Positions 47,236-55,815 of a DNA stretch of 64,000 bases are shown here, piece by piece. The DNA lies in contig NZ_BOQL01000014.1 in NCBI RefSeq assembly GCF_018332655.1, positions 186,001 to 250,000 of the forward strand. Reading direction: 5' to 3'. Position 1 is the stretch's first letter. Every line of letters begins with the position of its first letter. The notes under the pieces were generated by a model, which saw nothing but the letters and a program-made list of their open reading frames with translations, did no database searches and was not told the DNA's origin. The stretch comes from Actinoplanes auranticolor (GTDB lineage Bacteria; Actinomycetota; Actinomycetes; Mycobacteriales; Micromonosporaceae). The position numbers and the translations under genes are program-made.

Positions 47236-49667
47236 GCGTTCCCACCCGTCAGTCCCTCGCGGCGCAGTACGGCGTCGACCCGGTCGTCCAGCAGCATCCC
47301 GGCGGCGACCAGCTCCGGATCGGTGACCCCGCGCAACAGACCGCGCCCGGTGCCGCCGAGGCCACGCCGCTCCAGCAGCCGGCCGGCGATGATCTCCCGC
47401 TCGCGCGGCGGGAAGAACTCGAACGCCTGCCGCAGTCCCGGCACCGCGACGAGGAAGTCGTCAGCCGCCATCCCGGACAGCAGCTCGTCGAGCAGCCCGA
47501 TCACCGCCGGGGTGTGCAGTACTTCCTCCCGAGCGAGGGCGAACAGACCGGCCAGCCAATCACCCGCCGACTCAGGATGGAAGGCACCCCGCACCGCACG
47601 CATCGGATCCGGCCGACCGAGCCCGGACTCCGCCTCGCGAACCGCCGCCGCCGCCGATACAGAATCCAGCGGAGCACCCGCGGACTCAAGCGAAGCACCC
47701 ACCGACTCCGGCGCATCGCCCTCGAACTCAAGCGGAGCACTCGCGGACTCGGGCGGATCGCCCGCCGGGGGTGGTGGTTGCAGGGCCCAGCGCAGACCGA
47801 AAGCCGCGCCGCGCAGATCAGGCGGTGCGTCGCCGTCGGCCGCGAGCCGGGCCGCCACCTCCAGCGCGGCCGTCAAGTCCAGCGAGAGCTGCGGACGGCC
47901 GTACCGCAACGCGTCACGGCAGGCCGCCAGCGCGCCGATCCGGCCCAGGTCAGCGGCCGCGGACCGGCCCTGCACCCCCTCGGCCAGCCACAGGATCCGG
48001 CGCACCGCCGCGACGATGACCACCGCGAGCGTCGCACTGTGCGCGGTGCCCAGAATGCGGTCGTGCCGCCACATGGTGAGGACCACCGCGAGCATCCGGC
48101 CGAGTGCTCCGAGGTCCGCCGCCGCCGCGACGGTGGTCTCGATGGCGGTCAGCGTCTGCTCGGACACGTCGGCCGTGCCCGACAGTGCCGCGTCGAACAG
48201 CACGCCTGCGAGCAGGTCCACGTCCCGGCCGGCCCGGGTGGCGCGTTCGGCCAGGACGGCCGCGCACGCGTCGGCGAGGGTGGCGCCGTACGCGCCGGCC
48301 TCGATGAACGTGGTGAGCCGTTCCGGGCTGGGGCGCAGAGTCCAGCGTTCCTTCAGCACCGGGTCGAGACCCGTGGCCGGCCCGGAGTCGCGGCGGAATC
48401 CCGGCACCGCCAGCACCCTGACCCGGTGCAGCACCTGGCTGCGGGCCCGGTCGGCCGCGACGGTCAGATCCAGCTCCAGGTCGTCCGGGCCGTCCAGGCC
48501 GAGGCGTTCCAGCTCGGCGTTGACGTGGTGCACCAGCGGCGGCGCGGGCGTGTCGGGGTGCAGGCGGCCGACGCGCGTACCGCTGAGCGCGGCGACCATC
48601 TCGACCACGACCGGATGGCTGCCGGTCCGCAGGGTGCCCCGGGCCGCCCACGGCAAGGGTACGTCCAGCGCCTCGCTCACCAGCGCGGACGCCAGCCCGT
48701 CGAGCACGTCCGTCCGGGCCGGATGCCGATGTCCTCGTACGGCGGCCAGCCCCTCCGCCGTGACCCGGGCCGCGATGAGGTCCGCTGTGGACACCGGCTG
48801 CTTGCGTTCGCGCAGCCGTCCCGCCACGGACTCGGTCAGGTGTCGCGCCGCCGCCTGCGGCCCCGACTCCCACAGCTCCTGGTAGTAGCCGGGCGACGGC
48901 ATCCCGCTCTGGTAGCCGTCGAAGGCGTCCAGCCGGCGGAACGAGTACGGCACCAGGAAACTCCCGCCCACCGCGTCCGGCGGCAGCGTCGGCACCTCGG
49001 GCCACCCCGCTGCCGCCGAGTCGCCCGCGGCGGCCGGCGCCGACACCAGCGCGGGCCGGTGGAACCCGCCGGTCACCACCACGACCGGCCGCTCCCCCGC
49101 CTCGGCGGCCGCGGCCCGCACCCACTGGGCCATGTACGCCTCACGTGCGGTGTCCGACTCCCCGGCCGCCGACTCCCCGCGTACCAGATCGAAGTAGACC
49201 GCGAGCCGTTCCGCCAGCTCGTCGTCGGCGGCGATCTCGAACAGGTGGTCCCACAGCACGTCCACGTTGTCGACGCCGAAGCTGCCGCACAGCCGCTGCA
49301 TCACGTCGGCGTAGCGCAGCTCGGCGTCGGCATAGCGGTTGCTGAGCCCGGCGAACGCCGGATGCCAGGCGGGCAGGTCGATGAACTTCAGCTCGGCACC
49401 GACCGCCCGGCCGTGGGTGAGCGCCACCCATTCCGGCGAGTACGCGCAGAACGGCGCCCACGACCCGTGCCGCCGCTCGCCGTCGCGGTAGCTGCTGAAC
49501 ACCGCGACCGGCAGTTCGTGGCCGAGCAGCAGCTCCCCGATCCGCTCGTTGAGATCCGCCGGCCCCTCGATCAGCACGTACGCGGGCCGCAGCGCGTCGA
49601 TCGTGGCGGCGACCAGCCGGGCGCACGCCGGACTGTGGTGGCGGACCCCGATGAACGTGACCGTCAC
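47232..49667 (-). CDS. DUF5682 family protein (YehM-like)
   Basis: 811 residues from GTG 49667. The N-terminus TVTFIGVRHHSPACARLVAA and VLIEGPADLNERIGELL has the G-x-RHH and EGP pattern of the TraB/TIKI-like superfamily, possibly metal-dependent hydrolases. AELKFIDLPAWHPAF and VVVVTGGFHRPALVSAP continue this core (about 1-270). The middle is Ala-rich helical, and a Glu/Ser/Ala/Pro low-complexity segment near 640-675 resembles the SWIM linker. The C-terminus (LPGLRQAFEFFPPREREIIA) is helical. It lies three bases after the MoxR stop and overlaps the VWA gene. The family function is unknown. E. coli YehM is the same family. Confidence 0.85.
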   Translation of the reverse strand: MTVTFIGVRHHSPACARLVAATIDALRPAYVLIEGPADLNERIGELLLGHELPVAVFSSYRDGERRHGSWAPFCAYSPEWVALTHGRAVGAELKFIDLPAWHPAFAGLSNRYADAELRYADVMQRLCGSFGVDNVDVLWDHLFEIAADDELAERLAVYFDLVRGESAAGESDTAREAYMAQWVRAAAAEAGERPVVVVTGGFHRPALVSAPAAAGDSAAAGWPEVPTLPPDAVGGSFLVPYSFRRLDAFDGYQSGMPSPGYYQELWESGPQAAARHLTESVAGRLRERKQPVSTADLIAARVTAEGLAAVRGHRHPARTDVLDGLASALVSEALDVPLPWAARGTLRTGSHPVVVEMVAALSGTRVGRLHPDTPAPPLVHHVNAELERLGLDGPDDLELDLTVAADRARSQVLHRVRVLAVPGFRRDSGPATGLDPVLKERWTLRPSPERLTTFIEAGAYGATLADACAAVLAERATRAGRDVDLLAGVLFDAALSGTADVSEQTLTAIETTVAAAADLGALGRMLAVVLTMWRHDRILGTAHSATLAVVIVAAVRRILWLAEGVQGRSAAADLGRIGALAACRDALRYGRPQLSLDLTAALEVAARLAADGDAPPDLRGAAFGLRWALQPPPPAGDPPESASAPLEFEGDAPESVGASLESAGAPLDSVSAAAAVREAESGLGRPDPMRAVRGAFHPESAGDWLAGLFALAREEVLHTPAVIGLLDELLSGMAADDFLVAVPGLRQAFEFFPPREREIIAGRLLERRGLGGTGRGLLRGVTDPELVAAGMLLDDRVDAVLRREGLTGGNA

Positions 49668-49670
49668 GGC

Positions 49671-50825
49671 TCAGCCCGGCAGCAGGTGACGGGCGTTGTG
49701 CAGCGCCTGCCACTGCTCGCCGCTGCGCCAGGTGACCTGCTGGGCCAGGTAGCGCCGCAGCTTCGCCAGGTCCTCCGGGTTGTCCTTGGCCGCGGTGCCG
49801 GCCAGGCAGGACACCAGATCCTCGGCCGTGCCCGGCTCGCCGCGCAGGAACCAGCCCCGCAGCCCGACCGCGTGGGCGACCGAGACCGCCTCGGCGGTGC
49901 TCATGACCGCGGACAGCCGGTCCATCGAGTCACCGCGTGCGGTCTCCCCGGTGCGCAGCTCCCGGAACGTGGTGACCAGCACCTCGAGGACGTCGCGGCG
50001 CGGCTCGGCGGTCACTCCGGAGCGCCGCAGCAGGGCCGACGCCTCGGCCTCGACCAGCGCCAGCTCGGTGGTGAAGTCGGCGATCGGGAACACCGTCTCG
50101 AAGTTGAAGCGCCGCTTCAGCGCGGAGCTCATGTCGTTGACGCCGCGGTCCCGGGTGTTGGCGGTGGCGATGATGCTGAAGCCGTCGCGGGCGAACACCA
50201 TCGACTCGGGGCCGGTCAGCTCGGGGATGGCCAGGACCCGGTCGGACAGCGGGGAGAGCAGGCAGTCCTGGACCTCCAGCGGGCAGCGGGTGATCTCCTC
50301 GAAGCGGACGGTGCGCCCCTCGGCCATGCCGCGCAGCAGGGGCGCGGGCACCAGCGATCGTGGCGAGGGCCCGTCGGCGACGAGCAGGGCGTAGTTCCAC
50401 GAGTAGCGGATCTGGTCCTCGGTGGTGGCGGCGCCGCCCTGGATGGTGAGGGTGGAGTCGCCGCTGACCGCGGCGGCCAGCAGCTCGGACAGCAGGGATT
50501 TCGCGGTGCCGGGCTCGCCGACCAGCATCAGCCCGCGGCTGGTGGCCAGGGTGATCAGCGCGCGTTCGATCAGCGAGGGGTCGCCGACGAACTTGCGGCT
50601 GATGCCGAGCTTGCTGTCGCCGACCACGAACCGGCGGGCCGCCTGCACACTGAGCACCCAGCCGGGCGGGCGCTCGGCGTTGTCGGCCGCCCGCAGCCGG
50701 GCCAGCTCGTCGGCGTAGCGCAGCTCGGCCGGCGGCCGCTGCACCTGACCGGCGGATTCGGCAACCTCCACAACGGACTCGGGGCCGAGCCCGGCCGGGT
50801 CGGAGGACGGACGGGTGGCGGTCAT
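49671..50825 (-). CDS. MoxR-family AAA+ ATPase (YehL-like)
   Basis: 384 residues. Walker A is LMLVGEPGTAKSLLSE near residue 105. A MoxR-specific insertion follows (QGGAATTEDQIRYSWNYA). Walker B is VRFEEITRCPLEVQDC, sensor 1 is FSIIATANTRDRGVNDMSSA, and the arginine finger region is LKRRFNFETVFPI. MoxR ATPases work with VWA proteins as chaperone-like assembly machines. ATG overlaps the WGR gene's stop (ATGA at 50822-50825), so the operon is coupled from the first junction. Confidence 0.92.
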   Translation of the reverse strand: MTATRPSSDPAGLGPESVVEVAESAGQVQRPPAELRYADELARLRAADNAERPPGWVLSVQAARRFVVGDSKLGISRKFVGDPSLIERALITLATSRGLMLVGEPGTAKSLLSELLAAAVSGDSTLTIQGGAATTEDQIRYSWNYALLVADGPSPRSLVPAPLLRGMAEGRTVRFEEITRCPLEVQDCLLSPLSDRVLAIPELTGPESMVFARDGFSIIATANTRDRGVNDMSSALKRRFNFETVFPIADFTTELALVEAEASALLRRSGVTAEPRRDVLEVLVTTFRELRTGETARGDSMDRLSAVMSTAEAVSVAHAVGLRGWFLRGEPGTAEDLVSCLAGTAAKDNPEDLAKLRRYLAQQVTWRSGEQWQALHNARHLLPG

Positions 50826-53800
50826 GCGGTCAGCTCCGTCAGGTCGCGGATGATCTCGGAGGCGACGACCGGGTCCAGCCGGCCCAGCGGGACACGGCCC
50901 GGGTTCGGGCTCCAGCGCCCGCCCGTGCCGTCGAATACGAAGATCGTCTTCAGGGTCTGCTCCGGGAAGATGTCCATGGCGCCGATCGCGATGCCCGGGT
51001 CCAGGTCGATGATGACCTCCTGGCCCGGGCCCACGACCAGCTCGATGCGGCCCTGCACGCCCCCGTCCTGCGGGGTCTCGCGCCGCCAGCCCTTGCGTTC
51101 GAGGCCGATCACCCGTCCGGTCGGCACGGTGTGCCCCTCGAAGCGGGTCAGCTGGCCGCTCGCGGCCTCCTCGGCGGTCAGGCTGAACGTCTCCCGGCTG
51201 AGCTGCGGGAACGGCTGCAGGATCTCGTAGTCGGCGAAGACCTCGACCCAGTCGGCCAGGGTGTCGCCCAGGTGCAGCGGGTGCGCCACCCCGACCGACG
51301 CGTCATCGGCGAGCGGTGTCCCGTCGTCGTGCACGTCGGAGAAGCTGCGGTCCTCGGCGACCCGGATCGCCCCGGCCGGTTCGCCGCTCTCGTCGTAGAC
51401 GGCCCAGACCAGGCGCCGGACGATGTGCCAGAGCAGCGGGTGGGCCACGAACAGCTGCCGGAACTCCGCGCCGGTCCAGCGGCGGCCGGTGACCATCGCG
51501 CGTTCGAGGCGGCGGATCTGGTCGGTGGCGACCGTACGGACGTCCTTCTTCAGCGCGGTGAACTGCTGGTGGGCCGCGGGCGCCAGCTCGGCGTCGTCGC
51601 GGGCGCCGGGCTTGGGCAGGGCCTTGAGGTGCTTGCCGGCGCTGTCCGCGACGTACGGGCGCAGCTGCTCGTCGAACCCGACCGTGAACTGCCGGCTGCC
51701 GTAGTCGAGCACCATGCTGCCGGCGTCGTCGAGCCCGAACCGGGGCACCAGCCGGTCGGCGAGCTGATCGGCGCTGAGCCCCAGCCCGGCGGCGACCTCC
51801 TCGATCTTCTGACCCGCCGCCGCCTTCAGCCCCTTGAACTTGGCCCGTTGCGCGATGCCGTGCAGGTGCATGAGGGCGACGTCGGTGCCGATCCGGGCCA
51901 GGATCTGCACGCCGGTGACCGCCCGCGCGTGCCCGCCCTCGCCCGGCCAGGCCAGGATCAGCGGGGTCAGCCGGCGTACGGTCTCGTCGTCGCCGACCAC
52001 CCCGAGCATGTCGAGGACCCAGCTCTCCTTGCTGTTGGCGCCGGAAGCCTGCCAGCGCTGGAAGAGCCCCCAGGCGAACTCGGCCAGGCCGGCCGGCTCA
52101 CACGCCTGCTGGACGACGTCCACTCCGGCGTACGGTGTCCCGGCCCGGCCGAGGGCGAACACCATCACGAGGTTGGTCACCGCCTCGGGTGGGAGGGCGC
52201 CGGCGCCGCCCCGCAACTGCACCGGCGGCAGCAGCCTCGGGACGGCCCAGGCGGGCACGGCGGGGAGCTTCGCCGGCAGCACCGACAGCGGATCGGTGTC
52301 CAGCAACGTCTGGATGGCCGCGGCTGCGGCCTCGCCGTAGCTGCGGGCGGCCGCGCGCACCGCCTCGGTGTGTCCGCCGGCGTGCAATCCGAGCAGCGCC
52401 TCCTCGGCCTGGCGGCGCGGGACACCGGCCTTGTCGAGAGCCGCCGGCACCAGCGCCCGGGCGGCCGCTTCGGGGTGCCGTCGCAGCCAGGTGAGCGCGG
52501 TCTCGCGGACGCTCTTGAGCCGTGCGTACGCGTCGGCCATCAGGACCGCGACCTCCGGAGCGGCGAAGGGCATCAGCAGCCCGGCCGCGTCCGCGGGGCT
52601 GCGCCGGGCCAGATCCAGCGCCGCCGGCAGGGCGTCGAGCTCGAACCGGGCCACGACGATCCGCATCCACAGGGCGGCCTGCCAGGTGTCGCGCACACGC
52701 CACGTCGCCAGAAGCGGGCGGGCCAGTTCCTCGGGTGCGACGGCGAAGAACTCGGCCGGCACGAACCAGGAACCGCCGCCCGCCGCGATCTGCTCGGCCT
52801 TGCGCTGCCAGTCCTTGGTGCCGTCGGAATACATCTCGTAGCGGGTCTGCCGCCAGCTCTCACGTTCGTCGGAGAGCCAGCTGATCGACGGACTGTCGGC
52901 GCAGGCCAGGCCGGTGATCACGACCGGCTTCGCCGCCCGCTGCGACCGCTGCCACGGCGGATCGAGCAGCAGTGGCGGCACTGCCGACAGCGGTGCCGTC
53001 ACGACCGCTGCCGCCTGCTCGCGGATGGTCTCCACCCGTTGCCGGGCCGCGGCGCTGAGCAGCGGCAGGACCTGGTCGACGACGCCGGGGTGGGCCAGGA
53101 CGTGGGAGCGCAGCAGCTCGGCCACGGCGGGCTTGGTGGCGCTCTCGCTGAATATCCGCAGGGCCCGCGCGGGACTGCGGTCGGCCGCCTCGAGCAGGAC
53201 CGGCGGAACGTACTTGACGTCGATGCGGTCGATCAGCCCGCGCATCACCTCGTCGCTGGGCAGCATGGCGAGGATGCCGAGCAGACGCCGCTCGGCCTCC
53301 GCGTAGTCCATCGTGTCGAACCAGTGGAACAGGGCCGGCCCGGCGCCGACCCCGACACCGTCGATGAGGGTGGTCAGCATCGGCAGGGAATCCCCGATGG
53401 CGAACGCGCTGACGTGCTGCGCGAGAGCGGTCGCCTGCTGCTCCGAACCGGCGGCGCTGAGCAGTGCCGCGGCCCGGCTGCTGTCCGCGTCGGCGATCGC
53501 GGCGTCGATGTCCTCGGCGACCCACTCGTGCTGGGTCGGCACCAGCACCGACGTCGCCACCCGGGCGTAGGCGCCGGCCGCCCGGCAGGGCGTGATGGCC
53601 TCGATGACCTCGGCATACTCCTCGTCGGAGGCCGCTGCGAGCGCCGTGCGGACGCGTAGTGCGGTGATCAGCGCCGGGTCGCTGTGCCAGCCGTGTCGCT
53701 CCTCGCCGGGGCGGAGGATCCGGACGCCGAACTGTTGCCGGGCGCCGTGGCGGGGGCCGGGCGGGAGGCCGTCGTCGAGCTTGAGGGTCATCAGGTCGAC

Positions 53801-54430
53801 CGCGGCGAGGGCGGCGAAGCGCAGGCCGCGCTCGACGATCCAGAGGTCGGCGAAGGCGACGAACTTCTCCTGGAACCGCCAGCTGCCGAGGGTCGCGGCG
53901 GTGGCGACGGCGGCCGCTCCGAGCGGGGTGGCCTGCGGATCTCCCTCGAGCCAAGCCGTGCCGGCCCGGGCCACAGCCGGATCGGTGGCCGGCGCCTGGA
54001 ACGCCTTGACGACTCCACCGGGGCGGCGGCCGAACAGCTCGTCGGTCACCGCGCGCGCCTTGGCGTCGGGCCGGAAGGTGGTGAAGCCGCTGCTGCCCCG
54101 GCGGGCGGAACGGTGCCGGTGCCAGGCGGCGGGGAAGACGAAGGTGTCCTCGTCCGCGGGCTCTTCGGTGGGGGCGGGCGGCGCGGGATCCGGTGTGCGG
54201 GAGGGGGACGCCGGTGCGGTTGTCGCGGCCGTCTCGCCGTATCCCTTCCTGATCTTCTCCGCGATCAGCTTGCCCTCGTGGGCCGCGGCCTCGGCCGCCG
54301 ACGGGAAGGTCTTGACCTTGGTCTGGCCGGCCGTGCCGGTGCGCCCCCAGCGGACCGTCACCTCGGTCCCGTCCCGGTCGATCTCCCAGAACTTCGCCGA
54401 CGTGCCGTCGGCGAACTCGAAACTGCGCAT
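50822..54430 (-). CDS. WGR and DUF4132 domain protein (YehI/MolR-like)
   Basis: A 1,202-residue protein that opens the operon. Residues 1-75 (FADGTSAKFWEIDRDGTEVT, VRWGRTGTAGQTKVKTF) are a WGR domain, named for the W-G-R triplet and believed to bind nucleic acid, as in PARPs. A long solenoid of helical, HEAT-like repeats follows (about 130-900), and the C-terminal third is DUF4132 (LVWAVYDESGEPAGAIRVAE, HLGDTLADWVEVFADYEIL, WRRETPQDGGVQGRIELVVG). Start: ATG 54430, MRSFEFADG; upstream in-frame sequence is shadow of the opposite gene. It could be the sensor of nucleic-acid or stress signals for the MoxR-VWA unit. Confidence 0.92.
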   Translation of the reverse strand: MRSFEFADGTSAKFWEIDRDGTEVTVRWGRTGTAGQTKVKTFPSAAEAAAHEGKLIAEKIRKGYGETAATTAPASPSRTPDPAPPAPTEEPADEDTFVFPAAWHRHRSARRGSSGFTTFRPDAKARAVTDELFGRRPGGVVKAFQAPATDPAVARAGTAWLEGDPQATPLGAAAVATAATLGSWRFQEKFVAFADLWIVERGLRFAALAAVDLMTLKLDDGLPPGPRHGARQQFGVRILRPGEERHGWHSDPALITALRVRTALAAASDEEYAEVIEAITPCRAAGAYARVATSVLVPTQHEWVAEDIDAAIADADSSRAAALLSAAGSEQQATALAQHVSAFAIGDSLPMLTTLIDGVGVGAGPALFHWFDTMDYAEAERRLLGILAMLPSDEVMRGLIDRIDVKYVPPVLLEAADRSPARALRIFSESATKPAVAELLRSHVLAHPGVVDQVLPLLSAAARQRVETIREQAAAVVTAPLSAVPPLLLDPPWQRSQRAAKPVVITGLACADSPSISWLSDERESWRQTRYEMYSDGTKDWQRKAEQIAAGGGSWFVPAEFFAVAPEELARPLLATWRVRDTWQAALWMRIVVARFELDALPAALDLARRSPADAAGLLMPFAAPEVAVLMADAYARLKSVRETALTWLRRHPEAAARALVPAALDKAGVPRRQAEEALLGLHAGGHTEAVRAAARSYGEAAAAAIQTLLDTDPLSVLPAKLPAVPAWAVPRLLPPVQLRGGAGALPPEAVTNLVMVFALGRAGTPYAGVDVVQQACEPAGLAEFAWGLFQRWQASGANSKESWVLDMLGVVGDDETVRRLTPLILAWPGEGGHARAVTGVQILARIGTDVALMHLHGIAQRAKFKGLKAAAGQKIEEVAAGLGLSADQLADRLVPRFGLDDAGSMVLDYGSRQFTVGFDEQLRPYVADSAGKHLKALPKPGARDDAELAPAAHQQFTALKKDVRTVATDQIRRLERAMVTGRRWTGAEFRQLFVAHPLLWHIVRRLVWAVYDESGEPAGAIRVAEDRSFSDVHDDGTPLADDASVGVAHPLHLGDTLADWVEVFADYEILQPFPQLSRETFSLTAEEAASGQLTRFEGHTVPTGRVIGLERKGWRRETPQDGGVQGRIELVVGPGQEVIIDLDPGIAIGAMDIFPEQTLKTIFVFDGTGGRWSPNPGRVPLGRLDPVVASEIIRDLTELTA

Positions 54431-54496
54431 GTGCGAAACCCTCCATCGGCACCCGGTGCGAGGCACGGTAGCGATCCGGTACGACAAAATCACGGG

Positions 54497-54922
54497 ATGG
54501 CGAGACCGGTGGTGGGGGTTGGATTGATCTTGGTGGATCCGCGCGGGCGGGTGCTGCTCGGGAACCGCATCAAGGCCGGCGAGGAGCCGACCTGGTGCCT
54601 GCCCGGCGGGCACGTCGAGGGCGGGGAGACCATCGAGCAGGCCGCGGCCCGGGAGGCGGCCGAGGAGGCCGGCATCGGGGGTACGCAGCCCGAAGTCATC
54701 GCCATCGGCGTGCAGACCACGGGCAGCGGGATGACCGCCGCGGCCGTGGCACCGTGGCCCGGCACGGCGCCGCAGGCACTCGAACCGGAGGTCATGACCG
54801 ACTGGGGCTGGTACGCCCCGGACGAGCTGCCCGAGCCGCTCTACCCGCCGTCGGCCATGAGCCTCACCGTCTGGCGCGGCCTGCCCCCGCCCGAGGGCTG
54901 GCGCGTCTACCCGGTGCGTTAG
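54497..54922 (+). CDS. Nudix hydrolase
   Basis: A 141-residue hydrolase of nucleoside-diphosphate-linked compounds. The Nudix box spans residues 38-60 (GHVEGGETIEQAAAREAAEE AGI), complete with the RExxEE catalytic set that binds Mg or Mn. The N-terminal GVGLILVDPRGRVLLGNRIK is the usual first strand. It is divergent from the WGR gene across 66 bp and convergent with the LLM gene, overlapping its stop by 4 bp. It may be housekeeping, or cooperate with the neighbouring operon; no evidence for the latter beyond position. Confidence 0.93.
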   Translation: MARPVVGVGLILVDPRGRVLLGNRIKAGEEPTWCLPGGHVEGGETIEQAAAREAAEEAGIGGTQPEVIAIGVQTTGSGMTAAAVAPWPGTAPQALEPEVMTDWGWYAPDELPEPLYPPSAMSLTVWRGLPPPEGWRVYPVR

Positions 54923-55815
54923 CCGCGTTCGGCCGCGACCAGTTCCCGGGTGGCCGGGGCGACCTCGGCGGCGAAACGCTCGATCGTCGCGGGGTCGTCG
55001 GCGGCCAGGATGAACGCGCTGACGCCGTACTCCAGGGTCAGCCCGGCCAGGTCCTCGGCCCATTGTTCGGCCGGGCCCTGCAGGAAGGCCCGCCCGGCCG
55101 GGGCGAACTCACCGCTGATGTTGAGCAGCCGCCGGACCGCCCGGGGATCGCGGCCGGCCGCCTGCGCGCCCTCGTCGATGTGCTGGTTGATCGCCGTCAG
55201 GTCGTCCGCGCCGTTCGCCAGGTAGCCCAGCGACGGCAGGACCCCGTCCGCGGCCCGGCCGATCAGCCGCAGCATCCGCGGCTTGTACGCCCCCACCCAG
55301 ATCTTGATGTCGTGCGCCGGCGCGGGCCCTCGCTTGGCCCCGCTGACCCGGTAGTAGTCACCTTCCACCTTGACCGGCCCGGCCTGGTCCGCGGCCCAGA
55401 TCTGCCGGATGATCTCGATGCCCTCGGCCAGCGCCGCCACCGACTCACCCGGGCTCAGCCGGCGGCTGCCCATGGCCTCGATCGCGTCCCAGAAGCCGCC
55501 GGCGCCGATGCCCAGCTCGATCCGGCCGCCGCTGAGCAGGTCGAGACTCGCGGCCGCCCGGGCCAGTACCGCCGGCGGCCGCAGCGGCAGGTTGAGCACG
55601 TTGCCGCTGAGGTGGATCCGCTCGGTACGGGCCGCCGCGTACGACAGCAGCGTCCAGGTGTCGTGGAAACGCGGCAGGTACGGGTGGTCCTGGAAGGTGG
55701 CCAGGTCCAGCCCGGCCCGGTCCGAGACGACGGCCAGTTCCGCCGCCTGGTGCACGGGTTGCGCGGTGGGCGTGATGAACGTGCCGAAGAGCAGGTCGTG
55801 CCCGTAGTCGGTCAT
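54919..55815 (-). CDS. luciferase-like (LLM) flavin/F420-dependent oxidoreductase
   Basis: 298 residues of the bacterial luciferase-like monooxygenase fold. DLATFQDHPYLPRFHDTWTL, LPLRPPAVLARAAASLDLLS and RIELGIGAGGFWDAIEAMGS are the family blocks, and VGAYKPRMLRLIGRAADGVL the next. In actinomycetes such proteins use F420 or FMN. The ATG overlaps the stop of the fusion gene upstream (ATGA, 55812-55815) and the two proteins' N-terminal halves are clearly similar, suggesting a tandem duplication. The substrate is unknown. Confidence 0.88.
   Translation of the reverse strand: MTDYGHDLLFGTFITPTAQPVHQAAELAVVSDRAGLDLATFQDHPYLPRFHDTWTLLSYAAARTERIHLSGNVLNLPLRPPAVLARAAASLDLLSGGRIELGIGAGGFWDAIEAMGSRRLSPGESVAALAEGIEIIRQIWAADQAGPVKVEGDYYRVSGAKRGPAPAHDIKIWVGAYKPRMLRLIGRAADGVLPSLGYLANGADDLTAINQHIDEGAQAAGRDPRAVRRLLNISGEFAPAGRAFLQGPAEQWAEDLAGLTLEYGVSAFILAADDPATIERFAAEVAPATRELVAAERG

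Noticed and set aside
47514..51230. 1,238-codon open frame opposite the DUF5682 and MoxR genes
   Set aside because: Antisense shadow; the minus-strand genes have clear families and tight overlaps.
53684..54922. Longer Nudix protein starting at 53684
   Set aside because: The extra 271 residues are shadow of the WGR-DUF4132 gene; the Nudix domain starts at ATG 54497.
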